From Pseudomonas spelaei (GTDB taxonomy: Bacteria; Pseudomonadota; Gammaproteobacteria; Pseudomonadales; Pseudomonadaceae), in NCBI RefSeq assembly GCF_009724245.1, contig NZ_WNNK01000031.1:1-48411 (forward strand): a stretch of DNA of 48,411 nt, written 5' to 3'. Under the pieces are notes generated by a model, which did not search any database, was not told the origin of the DNA, and saw nothing but the letters and a program-made list of their open reading frames with translations. Each line of letters opens with the position of its first letter. The first letter of the stretch is position 1. Position numbers and translations under genes: made by a program. Positions 1 through 8,888 of the stretch are shown in pieces.

Positions 1-6
1 AAGACA

Positions 7-38
7 ACAAAAAAGGGCCCACCTTTCGGTGAGCCCTT
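7..38 (-). terminator. Rho-independent terminator of tRNA-Val
   Basis: Read on the minus strand, a GGGCTCACC / GGTGGGCCC stem closed by a GAAA loop is followed by a run of six T. It lies just downstream of the tRNA-Val gene and is oriented to end that transcript. Confidence 0.85.
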
Positions 39-67
39 CCAGACCGCCCAGCAGAGCGGATTTTGTT

Positions 68-144
68 TGGTAGGCGCGATTGGACTCGAACCAACGACCC
101 CCACCATGTCAAGGTGGTGCTCTAACCAACTGAGCTACGTGCCT
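68..144 (-). tRNA. tRNA-Val (GAC anticodon)
   Basis: The 77-nt minus-strand sequence folds as a complete cloverleaf. The acceptor stem begins AGGCACG, the T-loop contains GGTTCGAGTCC, and the 3' CCA is encoded (tgg at 68-70). The anticodon loop between CCACC and GGTGG reads TTGACAT, giving anticodon GAC, which reads Val GUC/GUU codons. It stands alone with its own terminator on the left. Confidence 0.95.
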
Positions 145-328
145 GCTGTGAGGCGGCATTCTACGGAATTCCCGAGGGGTGTCAACACCTTTTTTGCAGC
201 TAACCCTATGAATATGCGAATTTTTTATTTTTGGCCCACGCAACCATATTTTCCAGGTGGCTGGCAGCGGATTTTCAACTCAGGTAGGATCGGCGCACTC
301 GTAAAAAATATAAAACAGAGGTTCCAGG

Positions 329-1612
329 ATGGCGAACACCCCCTACCCCCAGTCGTACTACGCCGCATCCGCGAATGCGGTTACGCCCCGCCCTGCGCTG
401 CAAGGTGAAGTCGAAACCGATGTGTGCGTGATTGGTGCCGGCTATACCGGCCTTTCCAGCGCCCTGTTCCTGCTGGAGAACGGGTTTCGCGTGACGGTGC
501 TGGAAGCTGCCAAGGTGGGTTTTGGCGCCTCGGGCCGCAATGGCGGCCAGATCGTCAACAGCTACAGCCGCGATATCGATGTGATCGAGCGCAGCGTCGG
601 TCCCCAGCAAGCACAGTTGCTGGGACAGATGGCCTTTGAAGGCGGCAGGATTATTCGTGAGCGGGTGGCCAAGTACCAGATCCAGTGCGACCTGAAAGAC
701 GGCGGTGTATTCGCCGCGCTGAATAGCAAGCACATGGGCCACCTGGAATCTCAAAAGCGCCTGTGGGAGCGCTACGGCCACACCCAACTGGAACTGCTGG
801 ACGAACGACGCATTCGCGAAGTGGTCGCCTGCGACAACTATGTGGGCGGCCTGCTGGACATGAGTGGTGGGCACATTCATCCACTCAACCTGGCACTGGG
901 TGAAGCGGCGGCGGTGGAGTCCCTCGGCGGCACGATCTATGAGCAATCGGCCGCGATACGGATTGAACGCGGCGCCAATCCGGTAGTGCATACGGCCCAG
1001 GGCAAGGTCAGGGCCAAGTTCATTATTGTGGCGGGCAATGCCTACCTGGGGAATCTCGTGCCGGAACTGGCGGCCAAGTCGATGCCCTGTGGGACGCAAG
1101 TCATCACCACCGCACCATTGGGTGATGAACTGGCCAAGACACTGTTGCCTCAGGATTACTGCGTCGAAGACTGCAACTACTTGCTGGACTACTACCGCCT
1201 CACCAGCGACAAGCGTCTGATCTTCGGCGGCGGCGTGGTGTACGGTGCACGGGATCCGGCAAATATCGAGGCGATCATCCGCCCGAAAATGCTCAAGGCC
1301 TTCCCGCAACTCAAAGACGTGAAGATCGATTACGCCTGGACCGGCAACTTCCTGCTGACCCTGTCACGCCTGCCACAAGTGGGTCGACTGGGCGACAACA
1401 TCTATTACTCCCAGGGCTGCAGCGGCCACGGCGTGACCTACACCCATCTGGCGGGCAAGGTCCTGGCAGAAGCCCTGCGTGGCCAGGCCGAGCGTTTTGA
1501 TGCCTTTGCCGACCTGCCACATTACCCATTCCCCGGCGGGCAAATGCTGCGCACGCCATTTGCGGCACTGGGCGCCTGGTACTACGGATTGCGGGATAAG
1601 CTCGGGTTTTGA
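329..1612 (+). CDS. FAD-dependent oxidoreductase, gamma-glutamylputrescine oxidase-like (PuuB/OrdL family)
   Basis: This 427-residue DAO-family flavoprotein probably oxidises the amine of gamma-glutamylputrescine or a related polyamine conjugate to the aldehyde, releasing H2O2 and ammonia. An N-terminal Rossmann FAD motif VIGAGYTG is visible (Gly36, 38, 41), followed by ASGRNGGQI at about residues 69-77, typical of the PuuB/OrdL group. The C-terminal FAD-contact segment is SQGCSGHGVTYTH. The ATG at 329 has an AGAGG element upstream. The gene stands alone and converges on xdhC with only 17 bases between them. Pseudomonas genomes carry several PuuB/PauB paralogues, so the substrate cannot be set from this sequence alone. 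Confidence 0.85.
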   Translation: MANTPYPQSYYAASANAVTPRPALQGEVETDVCVIGAGYTGLSSALFLLENGFRVTVLEAAKVGFGASGRNGGQIVNSYSRDIDVIERSVGPQQAQLLGQMAFEGGRIIRERVAKYQIQCDLKDGGVFAALNSKHMGHLESQKRLWERYGHTQLELLDERRIREVVACDNYVGGLLDMSGGHIHPLNLALGEAAAVESLGGTIYEQSAAIRIERGANPVVHTAQGKVRAKFIIVAGNAYLGNLVPELAAKSMPCGTQVITTAPLGDELAKTLLPQDYCVEDCNYLLDYYRLTSDKRLIFGGGVVYGARDPANIEAIIRPKMLKAFPQLKDVKIDYAWTGNFLLTLSRLPQVGRLGDNIYYSQGCSGHGVTYTHLAGKVLAEALRGQAERFDAFADLPHYPFPGGQMLRTPFAALGAWYYGLRDKLGF

Positions 1613-1629
1613 CCGATCTCTACGCGGCG

Positions 1630-2601
1630 TCAGAGCTGGTCGCGTGTGACGCCGCTACGAATCCGCAAGATATCGGCCAGTACCGCAAGGGCAATCTCCG
1701 CTGGCGTCTTACTGCCTAGGTTCAGACCGATTGGCGCGTGGATCCGCGCCAATTGCACATCACTCAAGCCACCGATCCTGCGCAACCGCTCAAAGCGCTT
1801 TTGTGATGTCTGCATCGACCCCATCACGCCGATGTAAAACGCTTCAGTGCGCACCGCCTCCATCATCGCCAGGTCATCGATGCGCGGATCGTGGGTGAGC
1901 GCCACCACCGCCGTATCACGGTGACAGCCGCCAGCTTCGATGAACACAGACGGCAACTGACGACGAATCTCCACGTTGTTCAGCACCACACCTTCCAGCA
2001 CCTCATCGCGGGGATCGCACAGTATCACCTCGAAACCCAAGCCTACGGCAAACTCCGCACAGGCCTGGGCGACACTGGAGTATCCGGCCAACAACAGACG
2101 CTGCGCCGCCCCGACCCGCACGCGTACCCGATCGATCTCGCGCTCTATACGTCCACCCTGCTGCGCATCAGTGAACAGGCTGCGCGCACCACTGGCCAAA
2201 TCAATCTCGCGAATCAACCGGCGCTGCCCCAGCAACGCGGACTCAAGCTCCCGCAGGTGGGCCTGAACCGCGCAATCAGCCTCCAGCCGCTCCACGAGCA
2301 CATCAAGTATGCCGCCACAGGGCAAACTCACCCGGGAACGCGGGTCATCGCCCTCGCCATAGCGAACCACGTTGACCGCCTCCAGAAACGCGCCCTCCGC
2401 GACCCGCGCCAGAAAGTCCTCCTCGACACAGCCACCGGACAGCGAGCCGATCCACTGCCCTTCAGCGTTCACCGCCAACAGCGAACCCGGCGCGCGAGGC
2501 GCCGAGCCGTAGGTCGCCAGCACGGTACACAGCCAAACACAGTGCCCGGCCAGCGACCACTCCAGCGCCCGACGCATCACTTGCAGATCGAGATGCTGCA
2601 T
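1630..2601 (-). CDS. XdhC/CoxI-family molybdenum cofactor maturation protein
   Basis: The 323-residue protein belongs to the XdhC family, whose members bind molybdopterin cofactor, promote its sulfuration and deliver it to xanthine dehydrogenase-type enzymes in the cytoplasm. The N-terminal XdhC domain shows GSAPRAPGS and SGGCVEEDF. A C-terminal Rossmann domain follows (LLLAGYSSVAQA, then THDPRIDD, YIGVMGS and HAPIGLNLGSKTPAEIA). I chose the ATG at 2601 because the upstream cytochrome gene ends one base before it (TGA-T-ATG), as expected for translational coupling. A longer reading would run into that gene. It is the last gene of the aldehyde oxidoreductase operon and most likely serves that enzyme. 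Confidence 0.9.
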   Translation of the reverse strand: MQHLDLQVMRRALEWSLAGHCVWLCTVLATYGSAPRAPGSLLAVNAEGQWIGSLSGGCVEEDFLARVAEGAFLEAVNVVRYGEGDDPRSRVSLPCGGILDVLVERLEADCAVQAHLRELESALLGQRRLIREIDLASGARSLFTDAQQGGRIEREIDRVRVRVGAAQRLLLAGYSSVAQACAEFAVGLGFEVILCDPRDEVLEGVVLNNVEIRRQLPSVFIEAGGCHRDTAVVALTHDPRIDDLAMMEAVRTEAFYIGVMGSMQTSQKRFERLRRIGGLSDVQLARIHAPIGLNLGSKTPAEIALAVLADILRIRSGVTRDQL

Positions 2602-2602
2602 A

Positions 2603-3838
2603 TCAGTGCGCCTTGTGCTCGAGCAGCGGCGCGTCAGCTTGCAGCTTTTGCACATCGCTGAGCGCCAGCTCGCCCGACTGCCCACCCCAACCTTGCCGCA
2701 GGTAGTTGAGCAGGTCGGTCAGTTGCTCGGGACTGAGCTTGTCCGCAAACCCCGGCATCGGCTGCATGCGCTCGAATCCGACAAAGGCCTGTTCGCCGAT
2801 CCCATCCTCAATCACCCGCAGCAGATTTCGCGGATCGTCGAGGCGCAACGTGGTGTTACCGCGCATGGCCACCGCGATGTGTGGCTTGCCCTCGCCGCCC
2901 GGCGCATGGCAACCGGCACAGACGTTCAGGTAATCCTGACGACCGCGCTGGGCGCTGGCGCCCATCTTATCCAGCGGCACCTCGGCCAGCACCTTAGCTG
3001 CTGGTGGCTGATCACCGAGCAGGAACGTCGCCATGGCAGCCAGGTCCGGATCATTGAGGCCTTGAGTGCTGTTATGGAACACCGGGAACATCTCGTTGAA
3101 CATCGTGCCTTGAGCACTCATGCCGTGCTTGAGGAACGAACTCAAGTCCTGATGATTCCAGCCGCGAGCCGCCAGGTCGTTGGCCAGCAAACTCGGCGCC
3201 AGATAGCCGTTGAGCAGGCCGCCCGTCAGGCGTTTGTCCTGCTGCATCGCGCCGGGCAAACCGCGCGGGGTGTGGCACTCACCGCAGTGGCCAAGCACCT
3301 CGACCATGTACTGGCCGCGCTTGAAGGCTTCGCTTTTACCCTCGGTGGGCGCCAGTTTCACGTCCTTGCCGTAGAGCATGTTCCAACCCATCAAGCCCAG
3401 GCGCACGTTGAACGGAAAGCTCAGGCTGGTGACGGGCGCCGCACGCTCGATGGGCGCGACGGTTTTCAGGTACGCATGAATCGCGTCCGAATCCTCACGC
3501 GGCATCAGGTGATACGAGGTATAGGGCATCGCCGGATACAGGTTCGCACCATCCCGGCGCTTGCCTTCGGTCAGCGCGGCGAAGAATTCCTCATCGCTGT
3601 ACAGACCGATGCCGTGCTCTTTGCTCGGCGTGATATTGGTGCCGTAGATCGTGCCGAACGGCGAGACAATCGGCAGGCCACCTGCATACGGCGCGCCACC
3701 CGGTGCGGTATGGCAAGCCATGCAGTCGGCGGCGCGGGCGAGGTACTCGCCACGTTTGACCTGATCCTCCGCGTGAGCGAGCAACACCGGCGCAGCCAAG
3801 CCAACCGCCAACGCCAGGCGGGAAAGTAGATACTTCAT
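2603..3838 (-). CDS. Triheme c-type cytochrome subunit of periplasmic aldehyde/alcohol dehydrogenase
   Basis: This 411-residue exported cytochrome carries three heme-c sites: CMACH at 39-43, CGECH at 185-189 and CAGCH at 307-311. That matches the layout of the cytochrome subunits of membrane-bound alcohol, gluconate and aldehyde dehydrogenases, which pass electrons to ubiquinone or a terminal oxidase. A Sec-type signal peptide (residues 1-23, ending AHA) precedes the first domain. A GGAGG ribosome-binding site lies inside the end of the preceding 2Fe-2S gene, two bases away. The neighbours imply that it accepts electrons from the Mo/Fe-S enzyme encoded just upstream. Confidence 0.9.
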   Translation of the reverse strand: MKYLLSRLALAVGLAAPVLLAHAEDQVKRGEYLARAADCMACHTAPGGAPYAGGLPIVSPFGTIYGTNITPSKEHGIGLYSDEEFFAALTEGKRRDGANLYPAMPYTSYHLMPREDSDAIHAYLKTVAPIERAAPVTSLSFPFNVRLGLMGWNMLYGKDVKLAPTEGKSEAFKRGQYMVEVLGHCGECHTPRGLPGAMQQDKRLTGGLLNGYLAPSLLANDLAARGWNHQDLSSFLKHGMSAQGTMFNEMFPVFHNSTQGLNDPDLAAMATFLLGDQPPAAKVLAEVPLDKMGASAQRGRQDYLNVCAGCHAPGGEGKPHIAVAMRGNTTLRLDDPRNLLRVIEDGIGEQAFVGFERMQPMPGFADKLSPEQLTDLLNYLRQGWGGQSGELALSDVQKLQADAPLLEHKAH

Positions 3839-3840
3839 GC

Positions 3841-4380
3841 TTAACCCTCCTTGACCAGGCCGAGATCGGTCAGCACGTTACGGGTCGCACTGTAGTAACG
3901 CACGTAGCCAGTGCAACGGCAGATGTGGTGACCGAGACTGTCCTCGATGACTTTTTCCAGCTGGCTTTTAACGATGGGCTGACGCTGAAGCTTCTCCACC
4001 AACACCGTCGCAGCGTTCACGAAACCTGGCGCGCAGTAGCTGCACTGGAACGCGAACTCATCGACGAAACGCTGCTGGATCGGGTTCAGTTCAGTGACCT
4101 TGCCCTGCTCATCGCGGGTCGCGTGGCCTTCGATGGTCCGTACTTTCTTGCCTTCGAAGTAATGCGCGCCAGTGATGCAGGTGCGCACTTCTTCGCTGGT
4201 ACCGTCCGGGTTATCGACGATCACCACACAGGCATGGCAGATGCCTTGCCCGCAGCCGAGACGCGAGCCGGTAAGGTTTTTGTATTCGTGCAGGTAGTCG
4301 ATCATCGGCAGGTCATCAGGGATGTCCACCGGGCCGACGGATTGACCGTTGAGGGTCAGTTGAAACGGACGGTTAGCCAT
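3841..4380 (-). CDS. (2Fe-2S)-binding subunit of xanthine dehydrogenase-family aldehyde oxidoreductase
   Basis: The 179-residue protein carries the two 2Fe-2S modules of small subunits in the xanthine oxidase family. The N-terminal plant-type ferredoxin cluster has GCGQGICHAC with a later CITG. The C-terminal four-helix module has CSYCAPG and CRCTGY. It relays electrons from the Mo site to the cytochrome. The ATG at 4380 overlaps the end of the Mo-subunit gene by eight bases (ATGGCTAA), indicating coupled translation. The reading frame stays open further upstream, but that part lies inside the large subunit and is not needed. It has no signal peptide, so it probably crosses the membrane as a passenger of the Tat-targeted large subunit. 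Confidence 0.93.
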   Translation of the reverse strand: MANRPFQLTLNGQSVGPVDIPDDLPMIDYLHEYKNLTGSRLGCGQGICHACVVIVDNPDGTSEEVRTCITGAHYFEGKKVRTIEGHATRDEQGKVTELNPIQQRFVDEFAFQCSYCAPGFVNAATVLVEKLQRQPIVKSQLEKVIEDSLGHHICRCTGYVRYYSATRNVLTDLGLVKEG

Positions 4381-7204
4381 TGAGGGCCTCCTTGATGCGC
4401 GCAGAAGTGATAGGCAGGTCGCGGACACGCTTGCCAATGGCGTGGGCCACGGCATTACCGATGGCGCCGACGATCGGGATCATCACCACTTCGGCAATCC
4501 CCTTGGACGGATCGCTCGGCGACAACGGCGGCAGGATTTCCGCCGTCTGATTCCAGACCGCAACGTGTCGGGCCATCGGCAGGCGGTAACGGTTGAAGTT
4601 CCAGTCACCCTCCCCCGGCCCGCCTTCGTACAGCGGCATCTCTTCCATCAATGCATGACCGATGCCCATGGCGATCCCGCCTTCGAGCTGACCCTTGACC
4701 AGTTCCTCCACCAGCACCCGACCACACTCGACCCACGAGTGATGGTTGAGCACTTGCACTTCGGCCGAGCCCTTGTTCACTTTCAATTCCACCAGCGTCG
4801 CAACCGGGCTGTAGTAAGTCACTGCCGCGTTGTTCAACTGGGTGTCCGGGTAGTGGACGTTCTGACGGTCCAGCAGATGGAAACCGGCGCTGGTCATCTG
4901 CGCCTTTTTCGCATTCGGTGCACCGTCGCCGTACTTCACCGCCAGGCCATCCAGCGGCAGACGTTCGCGCACGCCGTCGATGCTGAAGTCAGCCTCGGCC
5001 CAGCTCCAGCGGTTGAAGCCGTGCACGGTCGCGCCGGTCACCAGGCCTTTTTCGTGGGCATGTTTCGCCAGTCGCTCAAAGCTCAGCGGCTGCATGCCGT
5101 TGGCGGTGAGCTTGCCGTCGACCCAATGCGCATCTTCGCGGCGTACCACGTACGGGTTGGCCTGGCCGCCGTAAGGGCCTTGGCCCCAGATCTGCAACGC
5201 CGCCGGCCACAAGCCGTGGTTGAACAGCACGCGAGACGCCTCACGGGTGGCATGGCTGAAGTAGTAGGCGGAGTTGGTTGCTGACGAAGCCGAAGCGAGC
5301 TTGCCGACCCAGCGCGGGTTACGCAGAAAACCGTCCTGTTCGGCCTGGCTCATGATGTACGGGTTGCCGCCGGTGATCAGTTGCAACTCTTTCCATTCGG
5401 TTTCACCGGTCTTCACTTCAGTGGCCGGGATACCGATGAAATCAGCCACCACCAAGGCTTGGGAGGTGGACATGCCGGTGCCGATTTCGATACCGATGTG
5501 GCGCAGGGTCACGTGCCCTTCAGCGGTGAACTCGATGCTGGCCATCGGCGCTTCTGAACCGGTGCCGAAGTCTTTCTGGCAAATGGCGAAACCGACGCCA
5601 TACCAGTTGTCCGGATCTGCGGCTTCGCGCTGCTGCTTGATCGCCTCGCGGTTCTTCCACACGTCGTGGACGGCGGCCTTGTCGAGAATCTCATGCAGGC
5701 GCAACGCACCCGCCGGGATAGCGCCCTGGGTGTTTTTCGTCCCCGAGACCATGGCGTTTTTCTTGCGCAGGTCGATCGCATCAATGCCCAGGCGCGCGGC
5801 AATTTCGTCGACCATCATCTCGGTGGACGCCATGCTTTGCAGGGTGCCATAACCGCGCATAGACCCGGCTTCAACGGCGCGGGAATAGTAAGCCGTAACC
5901 TGCAAGTCGTTCTGCGGCATGTAATAGATCGACTGCGCCGCCGTAGCGCCAACCGCCGCCACCGAAGGGCTGTAGTTGATCCGCCCGCCGCCGTCGGCAC
6001 TCATCTCGGCGCGGAAAATCTTGAAACTGTGATCGGTCTTGTCCACCGCCAATTGGTAGCGAATGTCGAACGCGTGACGCTTGATCCCACTCTGGAATTG
6101 CTCGTAGCGATCATTGGCCAAACGCACCGGCACACCGGCGCCGTACAACGCGGCCAGGGCGGCATAGTAGACGAAGATGTTGTGGTCTTTGGAGCCGTAA
6201 CCGACGGTGTAGCCCGGGTGCATGTTCAGGTTGGCCAGGCCGAAACGCGACGGCGCGATCATCTTTGCGGTTTCGGTGGCGGCCTCCAGCGGGCACTGGG
6301 TGGCGACGACAAAGTGCAGGGTCTTGGTTGCCGGGTCGTACCAGCCGTTGCCGTTATCCGGCTCCATGGCGGCCGGTTCAATCGACGGGGTTTTGTAGCG
6401 TTCGTCGAACACCAGCCAATTGTCTGGCGGCGAGTCGATTTGCTGCTTCATGCGGTCTGCGTAGAACAATCCGCGCTCGGTCAGATTGCCGTGCAGGTTG
6501 GGTTGGGAATTCCACACCGGGCGACGGTTGCGCAGCATCGGGAACAGGATCGAATCCTTGAGGCTGGCAAATTCATCTTCGTCCGCCGAGGTCGCACCGC
6601 CGACGCGCACGTAGCGGAAACTGCCATAGGGGTCAGCTTCGTAGAACGGCACCTGGGCACCGTAACGAATCGCCTTGTCATTGAATTTGAGCTTGGCCTT
6701 GGCCTGGCGGAAGCGCTCGAAATCGTTCCAGATCAGGATCGCCACCGGGTGACCGATGAACATCGGTACCTTGCCTTCCGGCAGCAGCGGATCAGGCGCG
6801 TGCTCTTCCGGGAAGACGATGCCGTCCTTGTCCAGGTCGGCGGCGGTGACGATGCGGTCAGGCTGCAAGTCCGCGCCGAGCCACGACAGGTCGTAGCCTG
6901 CATAGATGCGATCGGCCTTGGTGATTTTCAGCAGCATGGCGTGGCCCTGCTGCTGGGGCCAGCCTGGCATGTCCCTGGAACGGATGTCGCGGGCAAAGAC
7001 CTTGCTGCCGCAGACCTTGGACAACGCATCGTTACGCATACGCGCCTTGCCGTTGTTGCCGAGCCATTGCTCGGACGGCACGGTGACGCTGTTTTCCATC
7101 AAGGCCGCCAGCGCCTGGCTGCTGAGCGGGGTGAGCGTCACGCTCACCCCCGCCACAACGCTGCCCTGGAGGAACGAGCGTCGGGATATATCACGGTTGG
7201 ACAT
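4373..7204 (-). CDS. Molybdopterin-binding large subunit, isoquinoline 1-oxidoreductase/aldehyde dehydrogenase type
   Basis: This 943-residue catalytic subunit belongs to the IorB-like branch of the xanthine oxidase family. The N-terminus carries a Tat signal (SRRSFLQG, then a hydrophobic stretch to about residue 33), so the folded cofactor-loaded enzyme is exported. The conserved glutamate of the family lies in KGIAEVV (Glu905), close to the C-terminus as expected. The start at 7204 has a strong GGAGGATGATCC element in front. It is the first gene of a four-gene operon with a 2Fe-2S subunit, a triheme cytochrome and XdhC. Such complexes oxidise aldehydes or N-heterocycles in the periplasm; the natural substrate is not evident. 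Confidence 0.9.
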   Translation of the reverse strand: MSNRDISRRSFLQGSVVAGVSVTLTPLSSQALAALMENSVTVPSEQWLGNNGKARMRNDALSKVCGSKVFARDIRSRDMPGWPQQQGHAMLLKITKADRIYAGYDLSWLGADLQPDRIVTAADLDKDGIVFPEEHAPDPLLPEGKVPMFIGHPVAILIWNDFERFRQAKAKLKFNDKAIRYGAQVPFYEADPYGSFRYVRVGGATSADEDEFASLKDSILFPMLRNRRPVWNSQPNLHGNLTERGLFYADRMKQQIDSPPDNWLVFDERYKTPSIEPAAMEPDNGNGWYDPATKTLHFVVATQCPLEAATETAKMIAPSRFGLANLNMHPGYTVGYGSKDHNIFVYYAALAALYGAGVPVRLANDRYEQFQSGIKRHAFDIRYQLAVDKTDHSFKIFRAEMSADGGGRINYSPSVAAVGATAAQSIYYMPQNDLQVTAYYSRAVEAGSMRGYGTLQSMASTEMMVDEIAARLGIDAIDLRKKNAMVSGTKNTQGAIPAGALRLHEILDKAAVHDVWKNREAIKQQREAADPDNWYGVGFAICQKDFGTGSEAPMASIEFTAEGHVTLRHIGIEIGTGMSTSQALVVADFIGIPATEVKTGETEWKELQLITGGNPYIMSQAEQDGFLRNPRWVGKLASASSATNSAYYFSHATREASRVLFNHGLWPAALQIWGQGPYGGQANPYVVRREDAHWVDGKLTANGMQPLSFERLAKHAHEKGLVTGATVHGFNRWSWAEADFSIDGVRERLPLDGLAVKYGDGAPNAKKAQMTSAGFHLLDRQNVHYPDTQLNNAAVTYYSPVATLVELKVNKGSAEVQVLNHHSWVECGRVLVEELVKGQLEGGIAMGIGHALMEEMPLYEGGPGEGDWNFNRYRLPMARHVAVWNQTAEILPPLSPSDPSKGIAEVVMIPIVGAIGNAVAHAIGKRVRDLPITSARIKEALNG

Positions 7205-7513
7205 GGATCATCCTCCAGACGGTTATGAGTCCGCCCTTATGGTTATGTTTTTAAGATATTCGGGTCTTGCAGAGGCTTTTTTTGGGAGAGGCAAGGAGGC
7301 AACAGCCAAAAGCTGACCAAGAGGTTAATTTTATAGGTTTCTGTCAGCGCACGAAACCACTTGTTACAAAAGCCACCCAGCAACACACAAACCAACGGGC
7401 ACGACCCGACAGCCGCTGATACACCGCACGTGAAGAGCCTGAATAGAAATTGAGCGTAGTCGACAGCCGCCAGACAGGCCGCATGGAAAGGAGAGAAACA
7501 CCAAATCGCAGAC
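7205..7513. other. Gene-free promoter region of the aldehyde oxidoreductase operon
   Basis: I see no convincing gene here. On the minus strand a TATAAAAT element lies at 7328-7335, but no good -35 partner is visible, so it is only a possible promoter. An open frame runs through part of the region on the minus strand, but it crosses the tRNA terminator and has no ribosome-binding site or recognisable protein content. Confidence 0.4.
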
Positions 7514-7545
7514 ACAAAAAACCCCGGTCTTTCGACCAGGGTCTT
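7514..7545 (-). terminator. Rho-independent terminator of the tRNA-Val/Asp/Asp cluster
   Basis: On the minus strand ACCCTGGTC-GAAA-GACCGGGGT forms a stem-loop (one G-T pair) followed by six T. It lies 72 bases past the last tRNA-Asp and is oriented to terminate that cluster. Confidence 0.85.
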
Positions 7546-7616
7546 TGCTATCGATCCAATCAAGCCAGTGGCTTTCCTTGGCGTCTCAGGGCGTTCAGTG
7601 GGCCCTGGAACAGATA

Positions 7617-7693
7617 TGGCGCAGCGGACGGGACTCGAACCCGCGACCCCCGGCGTGACAGGCCGGTATTCTAACCGACTGAACTACCGCTGC
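7617..7693 (-). tRNA. tRNA-Asp (GTC anticodon), copy 2
   Basis: The 77-nt minus-strand cloverleaf has an acceptor stem GCAGCGG, a T-loop GGTTCGAGTCC and an encoded CCA. The anticodon loop CTGTCAC gives GTC. It is identical in sequence to the copy at 7798-7874 and is transcribed after it. Confidence 0.95.
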
Positions 7694-7797
7694 GTATCGC
7701 TCAAGCTGCTGAAGTGTCACCTTCAACCGCCTTCAAACATCTGATTGATCAACCTAAGCTGTTCAATCTCAAATCTGAAACATCAGACCTGGAAATA

Positions 7798-7874
7798 TGG
7801 CGCAGCGGACGGGACTCGAACCCGCGACCCCCGGCGTGACAGGCCGGTATTCTAACCGACTGAACTACCGCTGC
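7798..7874 (-). tRNA. tRNA-Asp (GTC anticodon), copy 1
   Basis: This is the second of two identical 77-nt tRNA-Asp genes, separated by 104 bases. The acceptor stem, D-loop, T-loop and encoded CCA are the same as in the other copy. It lies between tRNA-Val(TAC) and the second tRNA-Asp, in one minus-strand transcription unit. Confidence 0.95.
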
Positions 7875-7929
7875 GCGTCGGTGCAACCTTTAACGTTGCG
7901 TCTTGCCCTAAGGCAAAACTCTCAAGAAG

Positions 7930-8005
7930 TGGTGGGTGATGACGGGATCGAACCGCCGACCCTCTGCTTGTAAGGCAGATGCTCTCCCAGCTGAGCTAAT
8001 CACCC
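7930..8005 (-). tRNA. tRNA-Val (TAC anticodon)
   Basis: The 76-nt minus-strand cloverleaf begins GGGTGAT and ends ATCACCC-A-CCA, with CCA encoded at 7930-7932. The anticodon stem CTGCC/AGCAG encloses TTACA, giving anticodon TAC for Val. It is the promoter-proximal gene of the Val-Asp-Asp cluster. Confidence 0.95.
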
Positions 8006-8112
8006 TTTGCTTCGTTGAGGCCGCGAAATTTACGCAGGTGGCGGACCTAAGTCAATAGCCCGCTTGAAGTTTTTCTGAAAAAGACAAAATAGCGTCAAGA
8101 ACGTCGCCGCCC

Positions 8113-8877
8113 TTACTCACTGTAAATCATCTTCTTGCTCATCCCGCCGTCCACCACAAACTCCTGCCCCGTAACAAACCCGGCATTGCGCGACAACAAC
8201 CACGCCACCATCGCCGCCACGTCCTCCACGGTCCCTACCCTGCCTGCCGGATGCTGAGCATGATCGGCGTCCGTCAGCGGCTCGGCACGGCGCGCAGCAG
8301 GGTCACGGGCATCAATCCAGCCAGGGCTGACCGCATTGACCCGCACCTCAGGCCCCAGGCTGATGGCCAGCGCGTGAGTCAGGGCCAATAAACCGCCCTT
8401 GCTCGCCGCATAGGCTTCGGTGTCCGGCTCCGACTGGCGGGCCCGGGTCGATGCCAGATTGACAATGGCACCGCCATGGGCTCGCAGGTACGGCGCACAA
8501 TGCTTGGCCAGCAGCATCGGCCCACTGAGGTTGACCGCCATGACCCGGTTCCAGTACGCAAGGTCCAGGCTTTCCAGAGTAATGTTGCGCGGATCAGCCA
8601 CCGCCGCATTGCACACCAATGCATCCAGGCGCCCGAACTGGCCGAGCACTTCGGCAACCCCTAGGGCCACCTGCTTCTCGTCGGCCACATCCATGGTGAT
8701 AAACCAGGCATTCTCCCCCAGCACCTTGGAAACCTTGGAGCCGCGCTCACGGTCCAGATCCGTCAACACCACCTGCCAGCCTTCACTGACCAACCAGGCA
8801 GCAATGCCTAGGCCAATACCTCGCGCTGCGCCGGTCACCAACGCAACCCGACCGTTACTTGCTCCTGCCGCTTCCAT
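8113..8877 (-). CDS. SDR-family oxidoreductase
   Basis: This 254-residue classical short-chain dehydrogenase/reductase has the NAD(P)-binding TGAARGIGLG motif near the N-terminus, the NAA segment, and the active-site YAASK (Tyr and Lys). A C-terminal TGQEFVVDGG closes the fold. Its substrate cannot be deduced. The ATG at 8877 has a GAG six bases upstream. An alternative GTG at 8892 would overlap the metZ stop codon as GTGA and add five residues; both starts are plausible. It follows metZ directly and is probably co-transcribed with it. I remember an SDR gene beside metZ in other pseudomonads too. Confidence 0.88.
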   Translation of the reverse strand: MEAAGASNGRVALVTGAARGIGLGIAAWLVSEGWQVVLTDLDRERGSKVSKVLGENAWFITMDVADEKQVALGVAEVLGQFGRLDALVCNAAVADPRNITLESLDLAYWNRVMAVNLSGPMLLAKHCAPYLRAHGGAIVNLASTRARQSEPDTEAYAASKGGLLALTHALAISLGPEVRVNAVSPGWIDARDPAARRAEPLTDADHAQHPAGRVGTVEDVAAMVAWLLSRNAGFVTGQEFVVDGGMSKKMIYSE

Positions 8878-8888
8878 GGACCACTCGA

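Noticed and set aside
5666..7228. Long plus-strand open frame opposite the molybdenum subunit gene
   Set aside because: It is the antisense shadow of a GC-rich gene with clear homology; the peptide is Arg/His/Val-rich with no domain. The same reasoning removes the long antisense frames at 275-1309, 9759-11549, 17131-18702, 20940-22508 and 24949-26553.
7243..7563. 106-codon minus-strand frame in the gap before the tRNA cluster
   Set aside because: It crosses the tRNA terminator, has no ribosome-binding site and gives no recognisable protein.
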